Assembly: GCA_041396905.1 (NCBI GenBank)
Contig: JAWKXQ010000001.1
Location: 62,001 to 126,000 of the forward strand
From: JACXVD01 sp020446665
GTDB lineage: Bacteria; Pseudomonadota; Alphaproteobacteria; Sphingomonadales; Sphingomonadaceae
Reading direction: 5' to 3'
Length of the DNA stretch: 64,000 bases
Positions 40,492 through 51,646 of this stretch are shown here, piece after piece (the stretch's first letter is position 1; the number at the start of each line of letters is the position of its first letter). The notes beneath the pieces are model-generated. The model was not told where the DNA came from, did no database searches, and worked only from the letters and a program-made list of their open reading frames with translations. A program made the translations under genes and the position numbers.

Positions 40492-42639
40492 ATGATCCGC
40501 AAAGCCTTGCTCGCAAGCGCCGCCCTCAGCCTTGCATCCCCACTGGCAGCAGAAGACATGACCACACCCCAATATCCCGAAACCCGCAGCGAAGAGCTGG
40601 TGGAAGAGCTTTTTGGCGAAGAGATCGCCGATCCCTATCGCTGGCTTGAAAACGATGTCCGCAATGATGCGGAGGTGGCCGATTGGGTGGAACGGCAAAA
40701 TGGCGTGAGCGAAACCTATCTGGGCCAGTTGCCCGCCAATGCGTGGTTCAAGCAGACCATTGGCGGCTTGCTGAATTATGAGCGGTTTGGCCTGCCGGTA
40801 AAGGCGGGGACGCATTATTTCTATACTCGCAATTCGGGCCTGCAGAACCAGTCGCAGCTATTTGTGCAGGACGGGCTGGAGGGCGAGCGGCGGCTGCTGA
40901 TTGATCCCAATAGCTGGGCAGAAGATGGCGCGACTGCACTGTCTGGCTGGACACCGTCGCAGGATGGCAAATATCTGCTCTATTCCGTGCAGGATGGCGG
41001 CACGGACTGGCGCATCTTGCGGGTTCTCGATACGGCGACCGGCAAGCAACTGGACGATGAAGTGCGCTGGGCAAAGTTCACTGCGCTGGATTGGGTCGGT
41101 GATGAAGGCTTCCTCTATTCGCGCTTCCCGGAGCCGGAAGAGGGCAAGGACTTTCAGGCGCTGAATTACAATCAGGCGGTCTATTTCCACCGTATCGGGA
41201 CGTCGCAGGAAGAAGACGAGCTGGTCTTTTCCACCCCCGATCATCCGCAGCGGGGCCATTATGCGCAGGTCAGCCATGATGGTCGCTGGGTGATCATCAC
41301 CAGTTCGCTGGGCACGGATTCGCGCTATGAAGTGCATGTGCTCGACCTTAGCAAACGGGGCGAGGAGGGCTGGGCAGCGAAGCCGCTGGTAACCGGGTTC
41401 GAGAATGCGTGGAACTTTGTCGCCGCGCTGGACAGCAAGCTGTATTTCGTGACCAACAAGGATGCGCCGCGTTATCGCCTTGTCACGATCGACATAGCTG
41501 CGGACAAGCCCCACTGGGAAACGCTGGTGGCCGAAGGCGACATGCCGATCGAAGCGGCCAGCATTGTGGGTGACCGGCTGATCGTCTCTTACCTGCAGGA
41601 TGCCAGCACCAAGGCTGCTATCCTTGGCCTCGACGGCAAGCCTGCCAAGGAGCTGACGCTCAACGGGATTGGCACGGCCAGCGGTTTCCGTGGCAAGCCG
41701 GGCGATTCGGAGACTTTCTACAATTACGAAAGCTTCAACCGGCCTGACACCGTCTATCGCCTTGACCTTGCCAGCGGGGACACACAGATATTTGCCAAGC
41801 CAGAGCTGACTTTCGACCCGGAAGACTATGTCGTGGAACAGGTTTTCTTCGCGTCAAAGGACGGAACGAAAGTGCCCATGTTCATCGTCCGCAACCGTAT
41901 GCTGGCTGAGAGCAAGGCCGCCGCGCCGACGCTGCTTTATGGCTATGGCGGGTTTGACGTGTCGCTGACGCCGACTTTCTCAGCCACGCGCATGGCCTGG
42001 CTGGAGGCGGGCGGTGTCTTCGCGCTCGCCAATATCCGGGGCGGGGGTGAATATGGCAAGGAATGGCATGATGCCGGGCGCCTCGCGAACAAGCAGAATG
42101 TGTTCGATGATTTCATCGCTGCGGGCGAATTTCTGAAGGCCAATGGCTATACGACGCCGCAAGGGCTGGCCATTCAGGGCGGCTCCAATGGCGGCCTGCT
42201 GGTGGGCGCGGTAACCAACCAGCGGCCGGACCTCGTCAATGCCGCCCATGCGGCGGTGGGTGTTATGGACATGCTGCGTTTCAACCGCTGGACGGCCGGG
42301 CGCTATTGGGTCGATGACTATGGCGATCCGGGCAAGGAAGAGGATTTCAGGGTCCTGCGCAGCTATTCCCCCTATCACAATATCCGCGACGGGGTGGATT
42401 ATCCGGCGGTGCTGGTGACCACGGCCGACACGGATGATCGCGTGGTTCCTGGGCACAGCTTCAAATATACCGCTGCGCTGCAGGCCGCCGATGCCGGGGA
42501 CAAGCCGCATCTGATCCGGATCGAGACTCGCGCCGGTCATGGTTCAGGAAAACCGACCGACAAGGTGATCGAGGAATATGGCGATGTGCTAAGTTTCCTT
42601 GCCTATTGGACCGGGCTGGAAGTGCCGCAAGCGGAGTAA
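40492..42639 (+). CDS. Prolyl oligopeptidase family serine peptidase, exported
   Basis: A 715-residue S9A peptidase with a signal peptide (MIRKALLASAALSLASPLAAE). After YRWLEND the N-terminal seven-blade propeller gates access. The C-terminal hydrolase has the nucleophile in QGGSNGG (S565), Asp in TADTDDRVVPGHS and His in RAGHGSGKP. It should cleave after proline in short peptides in the periplasm. GGAG precedes the ATG. Substrate range cannot be read from sequence. Confidence 0.92.
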   Translation: MIRKALLASAALSLASPLAAEDMTTPQYPETRSEELVEELFGEEIADPYRWLENDVRNDAEVADWVERQNGVSETYLGQLPANAWFKQTIGGLLNYERFGLPVKAGTHYFYTRNSGLQNQSQLFVQDGLEGERRLLIDPNSWAEDGATALSGWTPSQDGKYLLYSVQDGGTDWRILRVLDTATGKQLDDEVRWAKFTALDWVGDEGFLYSRFPEPEEGKDFQALNYNQAVYFHRIGTSQEEDELVFSTPDHPQRGHYAQVSHDGRWVIITSSLGTDSRYEVHVLDLSKRGEEGWAAKPLVTGFENAWNFVAALDSKLYFVTNKDAPRYRLVTIDIAADKPHWETLVAEGDMPIEAASIVGDRLIVSYLQDASTKAAILGLDGKPAKELTLNGIGTASGFRGKPGDSETFYNYESFNRPDTVYRLDLASGDTQIFAKPELTFDPEDYVVEQVFFASKDGTKVPMFIVRNRMLAESKAAAPTLLYGYGGFDVSLTPTFSATRMAWLEAGGVFALANIRGGGEYGKEWHDAGRLANKQNVFDDFIAAGEFLKANGYTTPQGLAIQGGSNGGLLVGAVTNQRPDLVNAAHAAVGVMDMLRFNRWTAGRYWVDDYGDPGKEEDFRVLRSYSPYHNIRDGVDYPAVLVTTADTDDRVVPGHSFKYTAALQAADAGDKPHLIRIETRAGHGSGKPTDKVIEEYGDVLSFLAYWTGLEVPQAE

Positions 42640-42661
42640 GCACTGCAAATCCGCAGAAACC

Positions 42662-42697
42662 CGATATTCAGGAAACATCACAGTTTTCTGAATATCG
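42662..42697 (+). terminator. AT-rich palindrome after the prolyl oligopeptidase gene
   Basis: CGATATTCAGGAAAC pairs with GTTTTCTGAATATCG with one mismatch and a six-base loop (ATCACA). The stem is AT-rich, unlike other terminators here, and no U-run follows. It may be a weak terminator or an operator. Confidence 0.45.
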
Positions 42698-42793
42698 CCT
42701 GTCAGGGGAGTTCAGGGTCACCTCAGCGCGAATCACCTAGACCTTGCCTGTAACCGGAGCAGACCCGCCCCGGTCCAGAGCGAGGACAGAACC

Positions 42794-43345
42794 ATGAATA
42801 CTCTGAACAAGACCCTGGTTGGAACCGTCGCCGCGGGCGCGATGGCTCTTACCCCTCTCACCCCCGCCATGGCGCGGGATCGCCACGATAATGGCATTTC
42901 GGCAGGCGATGTCATCGCCGGTGCACTGATTATCGGCGGGATTGCTGCCGTGGCCTCTGCCGCCAGCAAGGATCGCGATGGCCGCTATTACGACCGGCGC
43001 GGCTATGATGATCGCTATTATGACCGGCGTGGTTATGATCGCGGCTATCGCTATGGCGACAATCCGCGTCAGGCCGTGGAACAGTGTGTGCGCGCCGCCG
43101 AACGTCAGGCGAGCCGTTATTCCTATGGCCGTGCCCGCGTGACCGATATTCGCGATGTGGACCGTCGCGGAAACGGCTTCCGCGTGAAGGGCAACCTGAT
43201 CGTCAACGAACGCAATCGCGGCTGGCGCGGTGATTATGGCTACAGCCGGGGCGGGCGCGACTATGATCGCGGACGGTTCAGCTGCGATATTCGCCATGGG
43301 CGCGTTGTCGATGTCAATTTCAAGGGCCTGCGCGGCTATCGCTAA
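42794..43345 (+). CDS. Exported Arg/Tyr/Gly-rich envelope protein, first of a tandem pair
   Basis: A 183-residue protein with signal peptide ending TPAMARD. A Gly/Ala helix follows (AGDVIAGALIIGGIAAVASAAS), which may insert in a membrane. Next is a low-complexity DRRGYDDRYYDRRGYDR region and a C-terminal domain with two cysteines (EQCVRAAERQAS and FSCDIRHGRVVDV). The next gene has the same plan (GDVLAGVLIIGGIAAIASAAS, MCLREIERDV, FTCRINGNGQV), so they are duplicates. The function is unknown. Confidence 0.75.
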   Translation: MNTLNKTLVGTVAAGAMALTPLTPAMARDRHDNGISAGDVIAGALIIGGIAAVASAASKDRDGRYYDRRGYDDRYYDRRGYDRGYRYGDNPRQAVEQCVRAAERQASRYSYGRARVTDIRDVDRRGNGFRVKGNLIVNERNRGWRGDYGYSRGGRDYDRGRFSCDIRHGRVVDVNFKGLRGYR

Positions 43346-43363
43346 GCCCAAAGGTTGAAATTG

Positions 43364-43402
43364 GGCGGTTCAGCCTGTCGCAAGGCTGGACCGCCTAGTT
43401 TT
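43364..43402 (+). terminator. Intrinsic terminator between the tandem envelope genes
   Basis: GGCGGTTCAGCCT (43364-43376) pairs with AGGCTGGACCGCC (43383-43395) with one mismatch and a six-base loop, followed by TAGTTTTC. It separates the paralogs into two transcripts, or limits read-through. Confidence 0.8.
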
Positions 43403-43452
43403 CGGATCACAGTTTGCGGTATCATGCCGCCATCTACAGGAGGGGCACAGCA

Positions 43453-44172
43453 ATGGCTCTGATTTCGCGTATTTCATCTGCCGTGGCGATGGCTGCGGCG
43501 CTCTCCATGGCGGCAACGCCTGCTGCGGCAGCGGATCTGTCTGCCATGCCTTCGGGGGCCAGCTTGCCCACGGCCAGTGGCTGGGATGCCGAAGCGGTCA
43601 ATGCGGATGGCTATCGCTATGGCCGCTATGGCCGCTATCGCCGCAACCGGGTGGATGCCGGGGATGTTCTGGCGGGTGTTTTGATCATTGGCGGCATCGC
43701 TGCCATTGCCAGCGCAGCCAGCAATTCCAAACGTGACCGGCAATATCGGGATCGCGACTATCGCGACCGCCCGTATGACTATCGCGCCCCGACCAGCAAT
43801 CCGCGCAGCTCGGGCAATTCCGGCATCAACAGCGCGGTCGATATGTGCCTGCGCGAGATTGAGCGTGATGTGCGTGTTGATGGCGTGGACAGCGTGGATC
43901 GCAATGCCAGTGGCTGGATCGTGACCGGGCGGCTCTATAATGGTGATGGCTTCACCTGCCGCATCAATGGCAATGGTCAGGTCGAAGGCGTGAATTACGG
44001 CGGACGCAGCCTGTCACAGGCGGGCGGCGCGGAAGATCGCCAGTGGGACGATGCACGCTATGCGCAGGCCCGGCAGAATTCCGACAGCAGCGGCGGTGCT
44101 CCGGCCTATCCGGGCGGTCCGGTCGATGGGGACCTCTATCCCGGCGGCAGCTACGAGCCCAATGGCGGCTGA
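43453..44172 (+). CDS. Exported Gly-rich envelope protein, second of the tandem pair
   Basis: A 239-residue protein from ATG 43453, which has AGGAGG about ten bases upstream; an ATG 13 codons earlier is not supported. It has a signal peptide (AMAAALSMAATPAAAADL), a Gly/Ala hydrophobic segment shared with its neighbour, a Tyr/Arg/Asp repeat region and a two-cysteine C-terminal domain. It also has a Ser/Gly/Pro-rich tail of about 45 residues that the first copy lacks. Confidence 0.75.
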   Translation: MALISRISSAVAMAAALSMAATPAAAADLSAMPSGASLPTASGWDAEAVNADGYRYGRYGRYRRNRVDAGDVLAGVLIIGGIAAIASAASNSKRDRQYRDRDYRDRPYDYRAPTSNPRSSGNSGINSAVDMCLREIERDVRVDGVDSVDRNASGWIVTGRLYNGDGFTCRINGNGQVEGVNYGGRSLSQAGGAEDRQWDDARYAQARQNSDSSGGAPAYPGGPVDGDLYPGGSYEPNGG

Positions 44173-44808
44173 TTACTTTCCGTCCTGCTCGCGATAGGTG
44201 GGCAGGGCCAGATTCCAGCGAATGGCGGCGGCGCGCAGGGCAAACCCTGCCGCCGCCGCTATGCTATAGGTGATGGGTGAGGGCAGGCTGGCGAGAGTGC
44301 CGGCAACGCAGAGCGCCGCGGAAAGCGCCGCTGCCGTGACATAGAGTTCGGGCCGCATGATGATTGACGGGCGGCCGGCGACCACATCGCGGAAAATCCC
44401 GCCAACACAGCCGGTGACAATCCCCATTACCATCGCCGGAACAGGCGGGATGCCATATGTCAGCGCCTTGGCCGTACCCAGCACCGCATATGCCGTCAGT
44501 CCCAGCCCATCGGCATAATCGAGCAATTTGCCATCCCACCAGCGGGTTGGCGTGAACCATGCGAGCAGCGCCGTGCCGAGGCAGATCGCTGCCACCCAGG
44601 CATCATTGATCCAGAATACCGGCGCACCGATCAGCAGATCGCGCACCGTGCCGCCGCCCACGCCGGTGAGCAGCGCGAAAAAGCCCATGGTGACGAATGT
44701 CTGCCGTTCCTTCGCGGCCAGCAGCGCGCCCGACAGGGCAAACACCGCCACGCCGAGGAAATCGAGCAGATCGAGTACGGGTGTGAGGATTTCGGGATTG
44801 ACCGGCAT
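44173..44808 (-). CDS. TRIC-type cation channel / UPF0126 family membrane protein
   Basis: A 211-residue protein with seven predicted helices in two UPF0126 repeats. Each repeat carries the signature TGVGGGTVRDLLIG or TGCVGGIFRDVVAG. Bacterial members such as YadS and YicG are homologs of trimeric intracellular cation channels. It starts nine bases after the VOC gene stop with GGAG upstream, so it is in one operon with it. Transport specificity is unknown. Confidence 0.88.
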   Translation of the reverse strand: MPVNPEILTPVLDLLDFLGVAVFALSGALLAAKERQTFVTMGFFALLTGVGGGTVRDLLIGAPVFWINDAWVAAICLGTALLAWFTPTRWWDGKLLDYADGLGLTAYAVLGTAKALTYGIPPVPAMVMGIVTGCVGGIFRDVVAGRPSIIMRPELYVTAAALSAALCVAGTLASLPSPITYSIAAAAGFALRAAAIRWNLALPTYREQDGK

Positions 44809-44817
44809 GGCCGCGCT

Positions 44818-45243
44818 CTACTCCGTCGCGAAGAGTTGCGCCATATCGGCAAAAGCCTTGATTTCTATCGCATTGCCGCTGGGATCGCGGAAGAACATCG
44901 TCGCCTGTTCGCCCGGTTGGCCAGCGAAGCGGATATAGGGTTCGATCACGAAGCGCGTGCCCGCAGCGGTGAGGCGGTCGGCTAGAGCCTGCCATTCCTC
45001 CATTCCCAGCACGAGCCCGAAATGCGGCACCGGCACACCATGGCCATCGACGGGATTGCTCGCTTCATCGCGCTGGTCACAGCCGGGCACATGATGCGCC
45101 ACGATCTGGTGGCCGTGGAAGTCAAAGTCGATCCACTGCGCGCTGCTGCGCCCCTCTGCGCAGCCCATCACGCCGCCCCAGAATGCCCGCGCGGTGGCGA
45201 GATCATGGACTGGAAAGGCAAGGTGGAAGGGCGGCCGGGTCAT
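44818..45243 (-). CDS. VOC family (glyoxalase-like) protein
   Basis: A 141-residue protein from ATG 45243. FHLAFPVHDLATARAFWGGVMGC is the beta-alpha-beta start of a VOC domain (in part), with a metal-ligand type His. HFGLVLGMEEW and MFFRDPSGNAIEIKAF give the second half, with the usual Glu. Such proteins are metal-dependent dioxygenases, isomerases or resistance proteins; the exact reaction cannot be told. An ATG 14 codons upstream is less likely. Confidence 0.8.
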   Translation of the reverse strand: MTRPPFHLAFPVHDLATARAFWGGVMGCAEGRSSAQWIDFDFHGHQIVAHHVPGCDQRDEASNPVDGHGVPVPHFGLVLGMEEWQALADRLTAAGTRFVIEPYIRFAGQPGEQATMFFRDPSGNAIEIKAFADMAQLFATE

Positions 45244-45301
45244 TTGCGACCTATAGCGGCAAGGTCTGGGGCCTGAAACCCTCACCCAAACTTCGCCAGG
45301 G

Positions 45302-46134
45302 TCAGGGGCTTCGCGCTATCAGCCCAAGCGCCATCCCGTAACCCAGAACAGGCGCTGCGCCATAGCCCAGCAGCGGCGTGGGGTAGTGTGACAGCACTGC
45401 CATCAGCGCGAAGCCAAACAAGGTTCCTGCCATTGCGAAGCTGGCTTCGTGCGCCATGGGGAGGGCCTTCAGGATCAGGAAATAGCTCCCCAACAGTGCG
45501 GCGAAGAGAAGGATCGCCACAGGCCAGCTTTGCGCCAACGCATCGTCCAGCACCCGTTCGACAAAGGGCTGGGGCGGCAATTCGCCGTGCAGCGCCATGA
45601 AGATGCTGGCGACAAAGCCAATGATCGCGACGAGCCCGTGCCGCCAGTCACGCGTCGCATGATGCAGGCCGACAGCGGCGAAGGTCAGGGCAAAGCCGCT
45701 GGCAGCGTCTGGCTGGAGGAACAGGGCGAACAAGGCCGTCAACAGGATGGGCGCGGCATAGTCCGGATCGCGCGACGCCAGCACCGCCAGCGCGGGGAGG
45801 GCGAGCATTCCGCTATGCAATTGCAGCGGTCCGAGAGGGAGCCACCGAGCCACCGGGTCGTGGGTGATGCTGCTCAGCTCCGGCCCGGTCAGCAGTGGCA
45901 GGAACAGGGCGGCGAGCAGGATCGTGACCAGCACGCGCCGGTACCGCAAGCCTTGCGGTGCCTGACCGAAATAGGTCCAGGCCAGCGCAACAAGCAGGCA
46001 AGATCCATTGACCAGCAGGTAAGGGCGAGGGGCACCGGCGAGCGCCATCCAGCCAAGCCCCGCCATCACAGGCAGGGCGAGGGCGAGCAGCCCGGCCAGT
46101 CTCTCGCGGTGCCGGGTGCTCGCCATCTTCGCGA

Positions 46135-46138
<4 letters not shown>
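45302..46138 (-). CDS. Polytopic inner-membrane protein of unknown function (DUF4401-like plan)
   Basis: A 278-residue protein with about eight to ten hydrophobic helices, starting at GTG 46138, which overlaps the lpd stop (GTGA). Helices include LAGLLALALPVMAGLGWMAL, VLVTILLAALFLPLLTG and the C-terminal LLGYGAAPVLGYGMALGL. It ends in a short charged tail. The family is uncertain: it resembles unnamed membrane proteins and no transporter motif is visible. It is translationally coupled to lpd, but a link to the TCA genes is not established. Confidence 0.65.
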
Positions 46139-47535
<1,397 letters not shown>

Positions 47536-47545
47536 TACTCTTTCC

Positions 47546-48736
47546 TCAAAGGTCGATCAGCAACCGGGTCGGGTCTTCAATCGCTTCCTTGATGATCTTC
47601 AGCGCGGTCACGGCTTCGCGGCCGTCGATCAGGCGATGGTCATAGCTGAGCGCGATATACATCATCGGGCGGATCACGATCTCGCCATTCACCACCACGG
47701 CGCGGTCTTCAATCCGGTGGAGGCCCAGCACGGCGCTCTGCGGCGGGTTGATGATCGGGGTGGACATCAGGCTGCCGAACACGCCGCCATTGGAGATAGT
47801 GAAGGTGCCGCCCTTCATGTCGTCCATGGTCAGCGTGCCTTCCTTGGCCGCCTTGCCGAAATTGGCGATATCCTGCTCGATCCGGGCAAAGCCCTTCTTG
47901 TCGCAATCGCGGACAACCGGCACGACCAGACCATTGGGCGCGCTCACCGCGACCGAGATATCGACATAGTCGTGATAGACGATTTCATCGCCATCGATCT
48001 GTGCATTCACGGCCGGCACATCTTTCAGCGCCAGCACTGAAGCCTTGGCGAAGAAGGACATGAAGCCGAGGCGGATGCCGTGCTTCTTGGCGAAGAGATC
48101 CTTGTACTTCTCGCGCGCTTCGATGACGGCGGTCATGTCGACATCGTTGAAGGTGGTGAGCAGCGCGGCGGTTTCCTGCGCGCTTTTCAGTCGCTTGGCC
48201 ACGGTCTGGCGCAGGCGGGTCATCTTCACGCGTTCTTCGCGGCGCTCCCCGGCGGGGGCAGCGACAGGCTCTGGCTGAGCGGATGTTGCGCTGGTGCCCT
48301 TCGCCTTGGCGGCGGCGACCACATCTTCCTTGGTCAGGCGGCCATCCTTGCCCGTGCCCTTGATCGTGGTCGGATCGACTCCGTGTTCGATCACGGCGCG
48401 GCGTACGGCGGGCGACATGGTCTGCGCATTGTCACCGGAAGTGGCAGCCGGGGCCGGAGCCTCTGCCTTGGCAGCAGCAGGTTTTGCCGCCGCTGCAGCG
48501 CCTTCTTCCACCAATGCGAGCAAGGCGCCCACTTCCACTGTATCGCCCACAGCCACGGAATGTTCGCTGAGCACACCATTGACGGGGGAGGGGACCTCCA
48601 CCGCGACCTTGTCGGTTTCAAGGCTGGCGATTGGCTCGTCAGCGGAAACGGCATCACCGGGCTGTTTGAGCCATTCGCCAACGGTGGCTTCGGTCACCGA
48701 TTCACCGAGCGTGGGGACTTTGACTTCGATTGTCAT
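47546..48736 (-). CDS. sucB: Dihydrolipoyllysine succinyltransferase (E2o)
   Basis: A 396-residue E2. The lipoyl domain has the modified Lys in ETDKVAVEVPSP (K43), followed by an Ala/Pro linker, a peripheral subunit-binding domain (SPAVRRAVIEHGVDP, GRLTKEDV) and the catalytic domain ending SYDHRLIDGREAV with the active His. It transfers succinyl to CoA in the 2-oxoglutarate dehydrogenase complex. lpd follows after ten bases. Confidence 0.95.
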   Translation of the reverse strand: MTIEVKVPTLGESVTEATVGEWLKQPGDAVSADEPIASLETDKVAVEVPSPVNGVLSEHSVAVGDTVEVGALLALVEEGAAAAAKPAAAKAEAPAPAATSGDNAQTMSPAVRRAVIEHGVDPTTIKGTGKDGRLTKEDVVAAAKAKGTSATSAQPEPVAAPAGERREERVKMTRLRQTVAKRLKSAQETAALLTTFNDVDMTAVIEAREKYKDLFAKKHGIRLGFMSFFAKASVLALKDVPAVNAQIDGDEIVYHDYVDISVAVSAPNGLVVPVVRDCDKKGFARIEQDIANFGKAAKEGTLTMDDMKGGTFTISNGGVFGSLMSTPIINPPQSAVLGLHRIEDRAVVVNGEIVIRPMMYIALSYDHRLIDGREAVTALKIIKEAIEDPTRLLIDL

Positions 48737-48759
48737 GTTCTGCTTCCCTGAGGTCAGGA

Positions 48760-51612
48760 TTATTTGGATGAGCTGGTTTTGCGCGGGCGCGCAGTGCGGC
48801 TGGTCGTTTTCAGCGTCTTGCCGCCATCGCTGAGGCCCAGCGCCATTTCGACCAGCGCTTCCTGCTGTTTGATATGGCGCGAAGCGAGGCCCGTGGCAGG
48901 CGATGCGGCGGCGTCGCGTCCGGCATAGGTCGGGCGCAGGCCTGCCTTGCCAGCTTTTTCCGCTGCCATTTCGATTTGACGGTCAACAAAAAACCAGCTG
49001 CCCTGATTGCGCGGCTCTTCCTGACACCAGACGATCTCTTCCAGATTGGTCATGCGCTTGATGCGCGCGGCCAGCGGTTCGCCGGGGAAGGGATAGAGCT
49101 GTTCGAGACGGACGATGGAGACATCTTCCAGATCTTCCTCGTCGCGCTTCTGGATCAGGTCATAGGCAACCTTGCCCGAACACAGCACCAGCCGCTTGAT
49201 CTTGCTGTCGGCAATATCCTTCGTGTCGGATTTGATCCGCATGAAGTGCTGATCGCCGAGGAATTCCGCCGCGCTGCTCTTTGCCATCGGATGGCGCAGC
49301 AGGCTCTTGGGCGTCATGATGATCAGCGGCTTGCGGAACGGGCGCAGCATCTGGCGGCGGAGCACATGGAAGTAATTCGCCGGGGTGGTGATGTTGCAAA
49401 CCTGGATATTGTCATCCGCGCACAGCTGCAGGAAGCGTTCGAGCCGGGCAGAGCTATGCTCCGGACCCTGACCTTCATAGCCATGCGGCAACAGCATCAC
49501 GAGGCCATTGGCGCGCAGCCATTTGGCCTCTGCAGCGGCGACATACTGGTCGATCATGATCTGCGCACCATTGGCGAAATCGCCAAATTGCGCTTCCCAC
49601 AGGACCAGCGTCTTCGGGTCAGCCATGGCAAAGCCATATTCGAAGCCGAGCACGCCATATTCGGATAGCGGGCTGTCATAGACTTCGAACTTGCCATGCG
49701 GCAGCTGGCACAGCGGGATGTATTTCTCTTCGGTCTTCTGATCGACCCATACGGCATGGCGCTGGCTGAAAGTGCCGCGGCCTGAATCCTGGCCGGACAG
49801 GCGCACGCCGAACCCTTCGGTGACGAGGCTGCCATAGGCGAGTGCTTCGGCGGTTGCCCAGTCGAACCCTTCGCCGCTGGCAAACATTTCGCGCTTGGCT
49901 TCGATCACGCGGCCCAGCGTCTTGTGGATCGTCACATGTTCAGGAACCGTGGTGAGCGTGCGGCCCAGGCTTTCGAACAATTTCGGCTCGATTGCCGTAT
50001 GCACATTGCGGCGCGCCGTTTCCGGATCGGCGGGCTTGTGCAGACCGCTCCAGCGACCGGCGAACCAGTCGGCCTCATTCGCCTTGTAGCTCTTGGCCGC
50101 TTCGAATTCGGCGCTCAGCAGCTCGTCAATTTCCTCGCGCAATTGCGTGGCATAGCCGGTGACGATTTCCCCCTCGCTGATCAGGCGCTGGGCGTAGACC
50201 GAACTGACCGGCGGATGCTGGCGGATTGCGTCATACATCAGCGGCTGCGTGAATTTCGGTTCGTCGCCTTCATTGTGGCCAAAGCGGCGATAGCACCACA
50301 TGTCGATCACGATATCGCGCTTGAAACGCTGGCGGTAATCGACGGCCAGCTTGCAGGCGAAGGTCACGGCTTCGGGATTGTCGCCATTCACATGCAGGAT
50401 CGGCGCCTGGACACCTTTCGCCACATCAGACGGGTAGGGCGATCCGCGCGAGAACTTGGGCGCGGTGGTAAAGCCGATCTGATTGTTGATGACGAAGTGG
50501 ATGCAGCCACCGATATTATAGCCATTCACGCCGGAAAAGCCGAAGCATTCCCACACGATACCCTGGCCGGCAAAGGCAGCGTCGCCATGGATCAGCACGG
50601 GCAGGACCTGCTCGTGCTTTTCCAGATCGTCGCGGATGGCCTGCTGCGCGCGGGCCTTGCCCAGCACCACCGGGTCCACCGTTTCGAGGTGGCTGGGGTT
50701 GGGGACCAGCGACATGTGGACCTTGATCCCGTCAAATTCGCGGTCGGTGCTGGTGCCGAGGTGATATTTCACATCGCCTGACCCGCCGACATCTTCCGGA
50801 TTGGCCGTGCCGCCGGAGAATTCGTGGAAGATCACCTTGTATGGCTTGGCCATCACATTGGCGAGCACGTTCAAGCGGCCGCGATGGGCCATGCCATAGA
50901 TGATTTCGCGCACGCCGGCTGCGCCGCCATGCTTGATCACCGCTTCCAGCGCGGGGATCATGGACTCGCCGCCATCAAGGCCGAAACGCTTGGTGCCGAC
51001 ATATTTCTTGCCGAGGAATTTTTCATATTCCTCGCCGCGGATCACAGCGGCCAGAATGGCGCGCTTGCCCTCGGGCGTGAACTGGATGACCTTGTCCGGG
51101 CCCTCGATCCGTTCCTGCAGGAAACGGCGCTCCTCCACGTCGGAGATATGCATATATTCGAGCGCGACATGGCCGCAGTAATTCGCCCGCAGGATTTCCA
51201 CCAGCTCGCGCACAGTGGACCATTCCAGCCCCATCGTCCCGCCCAGATAGACCGGCCGGTCCTGCGCATCGCCGGTGAAGCCATGATATTCCGGCGTCAG
51301 ATCGGCGGGCAGGTCGCGATGGGAAAGGCCCAGCGGGTCCAGATCCGCCGCCAGATGGCCGCGCACACGATAGGTGCGCACCAGCATCATGGCGCGGATG
51401 GAATCCGCCGCAGCCTGTTCGATGGCCTTGGGGTCCATCGCCTTGCCCGATTTCCCCGCAGCTTTCTCCACCGCGATCTGCATCGCCGTGGGGTCCATGG
51501 AGCGGGTCAGCTCGTCTTCGCTCTCGCCGCCAACTAGCGGCCATGCGGGGTTCTGCCATGACGGCCCCGGCTGGGGGTCGTCTGGCAGGAAATCGTGCAA
51601 TTCATTACCCAT
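48760..51612 (-). CDS. sucA: 2-oxoglutarate dehydrogenase E1 component
   Basis: A 950-residue thiamine diphosphate enzyme, the rate-setting E1o of the TCA cycle. ATG 51612 has GGGAG upstream; longer frames run into sucD and are not used. AMLRTYRVRGHLAADLDPLG-type residues, AHRGRLNVLANVMAKPY, HGDAAFAGQGIVWE and NNQIGFTT are E1o blocks. The N-terminus (MGNELHDFLPDDPQPGPSW) seems to lack the FLSG.NA.Y..Y element that in many E1o proteins binds E2. Note that the first block begins IRAMMLVRTYRVRGH. Confidence 0.95.
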   Translation of the reverse strand: MGNELHDFLPDDPQPGPSWQNPAWPLVGGESEDELTRSMDPTAMQIAVEKAAGKSGKAMDPKAIEQAAADSIRAMMLVRTYRVRGHLAADLDPLGLSHRDLPADLTPEYHGFTGDAQDRPVYLGGTMGLEWSTVRELVEILRANYCGHVALEYMHISDVEERRFLQERIEGPDKVIQFTPEGKRAILAAVIRGEEYEKFLGKKYVGTKRFGLDGGESMIPALEAVIKHGGAAGVREIIYGMAHRGRLNVLANVMAKPYKVIFHEFSGGTANPEDVGGSGDVKYHLGTSTDREFDGIKVHMSLVPNPSHLETVDPVVLGKARAQQAIRDDLEKHEQVLPVLIHGDAAFAGQGIVWECFGFSGVNGYNIGGCIHFVINNQIGFTTAPKFSRGSPYPSDVAKGVQAPILHVNGDNPEAVTFACKLAVDYRQRFKRDIVIDMWCYRRFGHNEGDEPKFTQPLMYDAIRQHPPVSSVYAQRLISEGEIVTGYATQLREEIDELLSAEFEAAKSYKANEADWFAGRWSGLHKPADPETARRNVHTAIEPKLFESLGRTLTTVPEHVTIHKTLGRVIEAKREMFASGEGFDWATAEALAYGSLVTEGFGVRLSGQDSGRGTFSQRHAVWVDQKTEEKYIPLCQLPHGKFEVYDSPLSEYGVLGFEYGFAMADPKTLVLWEAQFGDFANGAQIMIDQYVAAAEAKWLRANGLVMLLPHGYEGQGPEHSSARLERFLQLCADDNIQVCNITTPANYFHVLRRQMLRPFRKPLIIMTPKSLLRHPMAKSSAAEFLGDQHFMRIKSDTKDIADSKIKRLVLCSGKVAYDLIQKRDEEDLEDVSIVRLEQLYPFPGEPLAARIKRMTNLEEIVWCQEEPRNQGSWFFVDRQIEMAAEKAGKAGLRPTYAGRDAAASPATGLASRHIKQQEALVEMALGLSDGGKTLKTTSRTARPRKTSSSK

Positions 51613-51646
51613 GATGGGCTCCCGGGGGAGGAGGGTTGGGAAAGGC

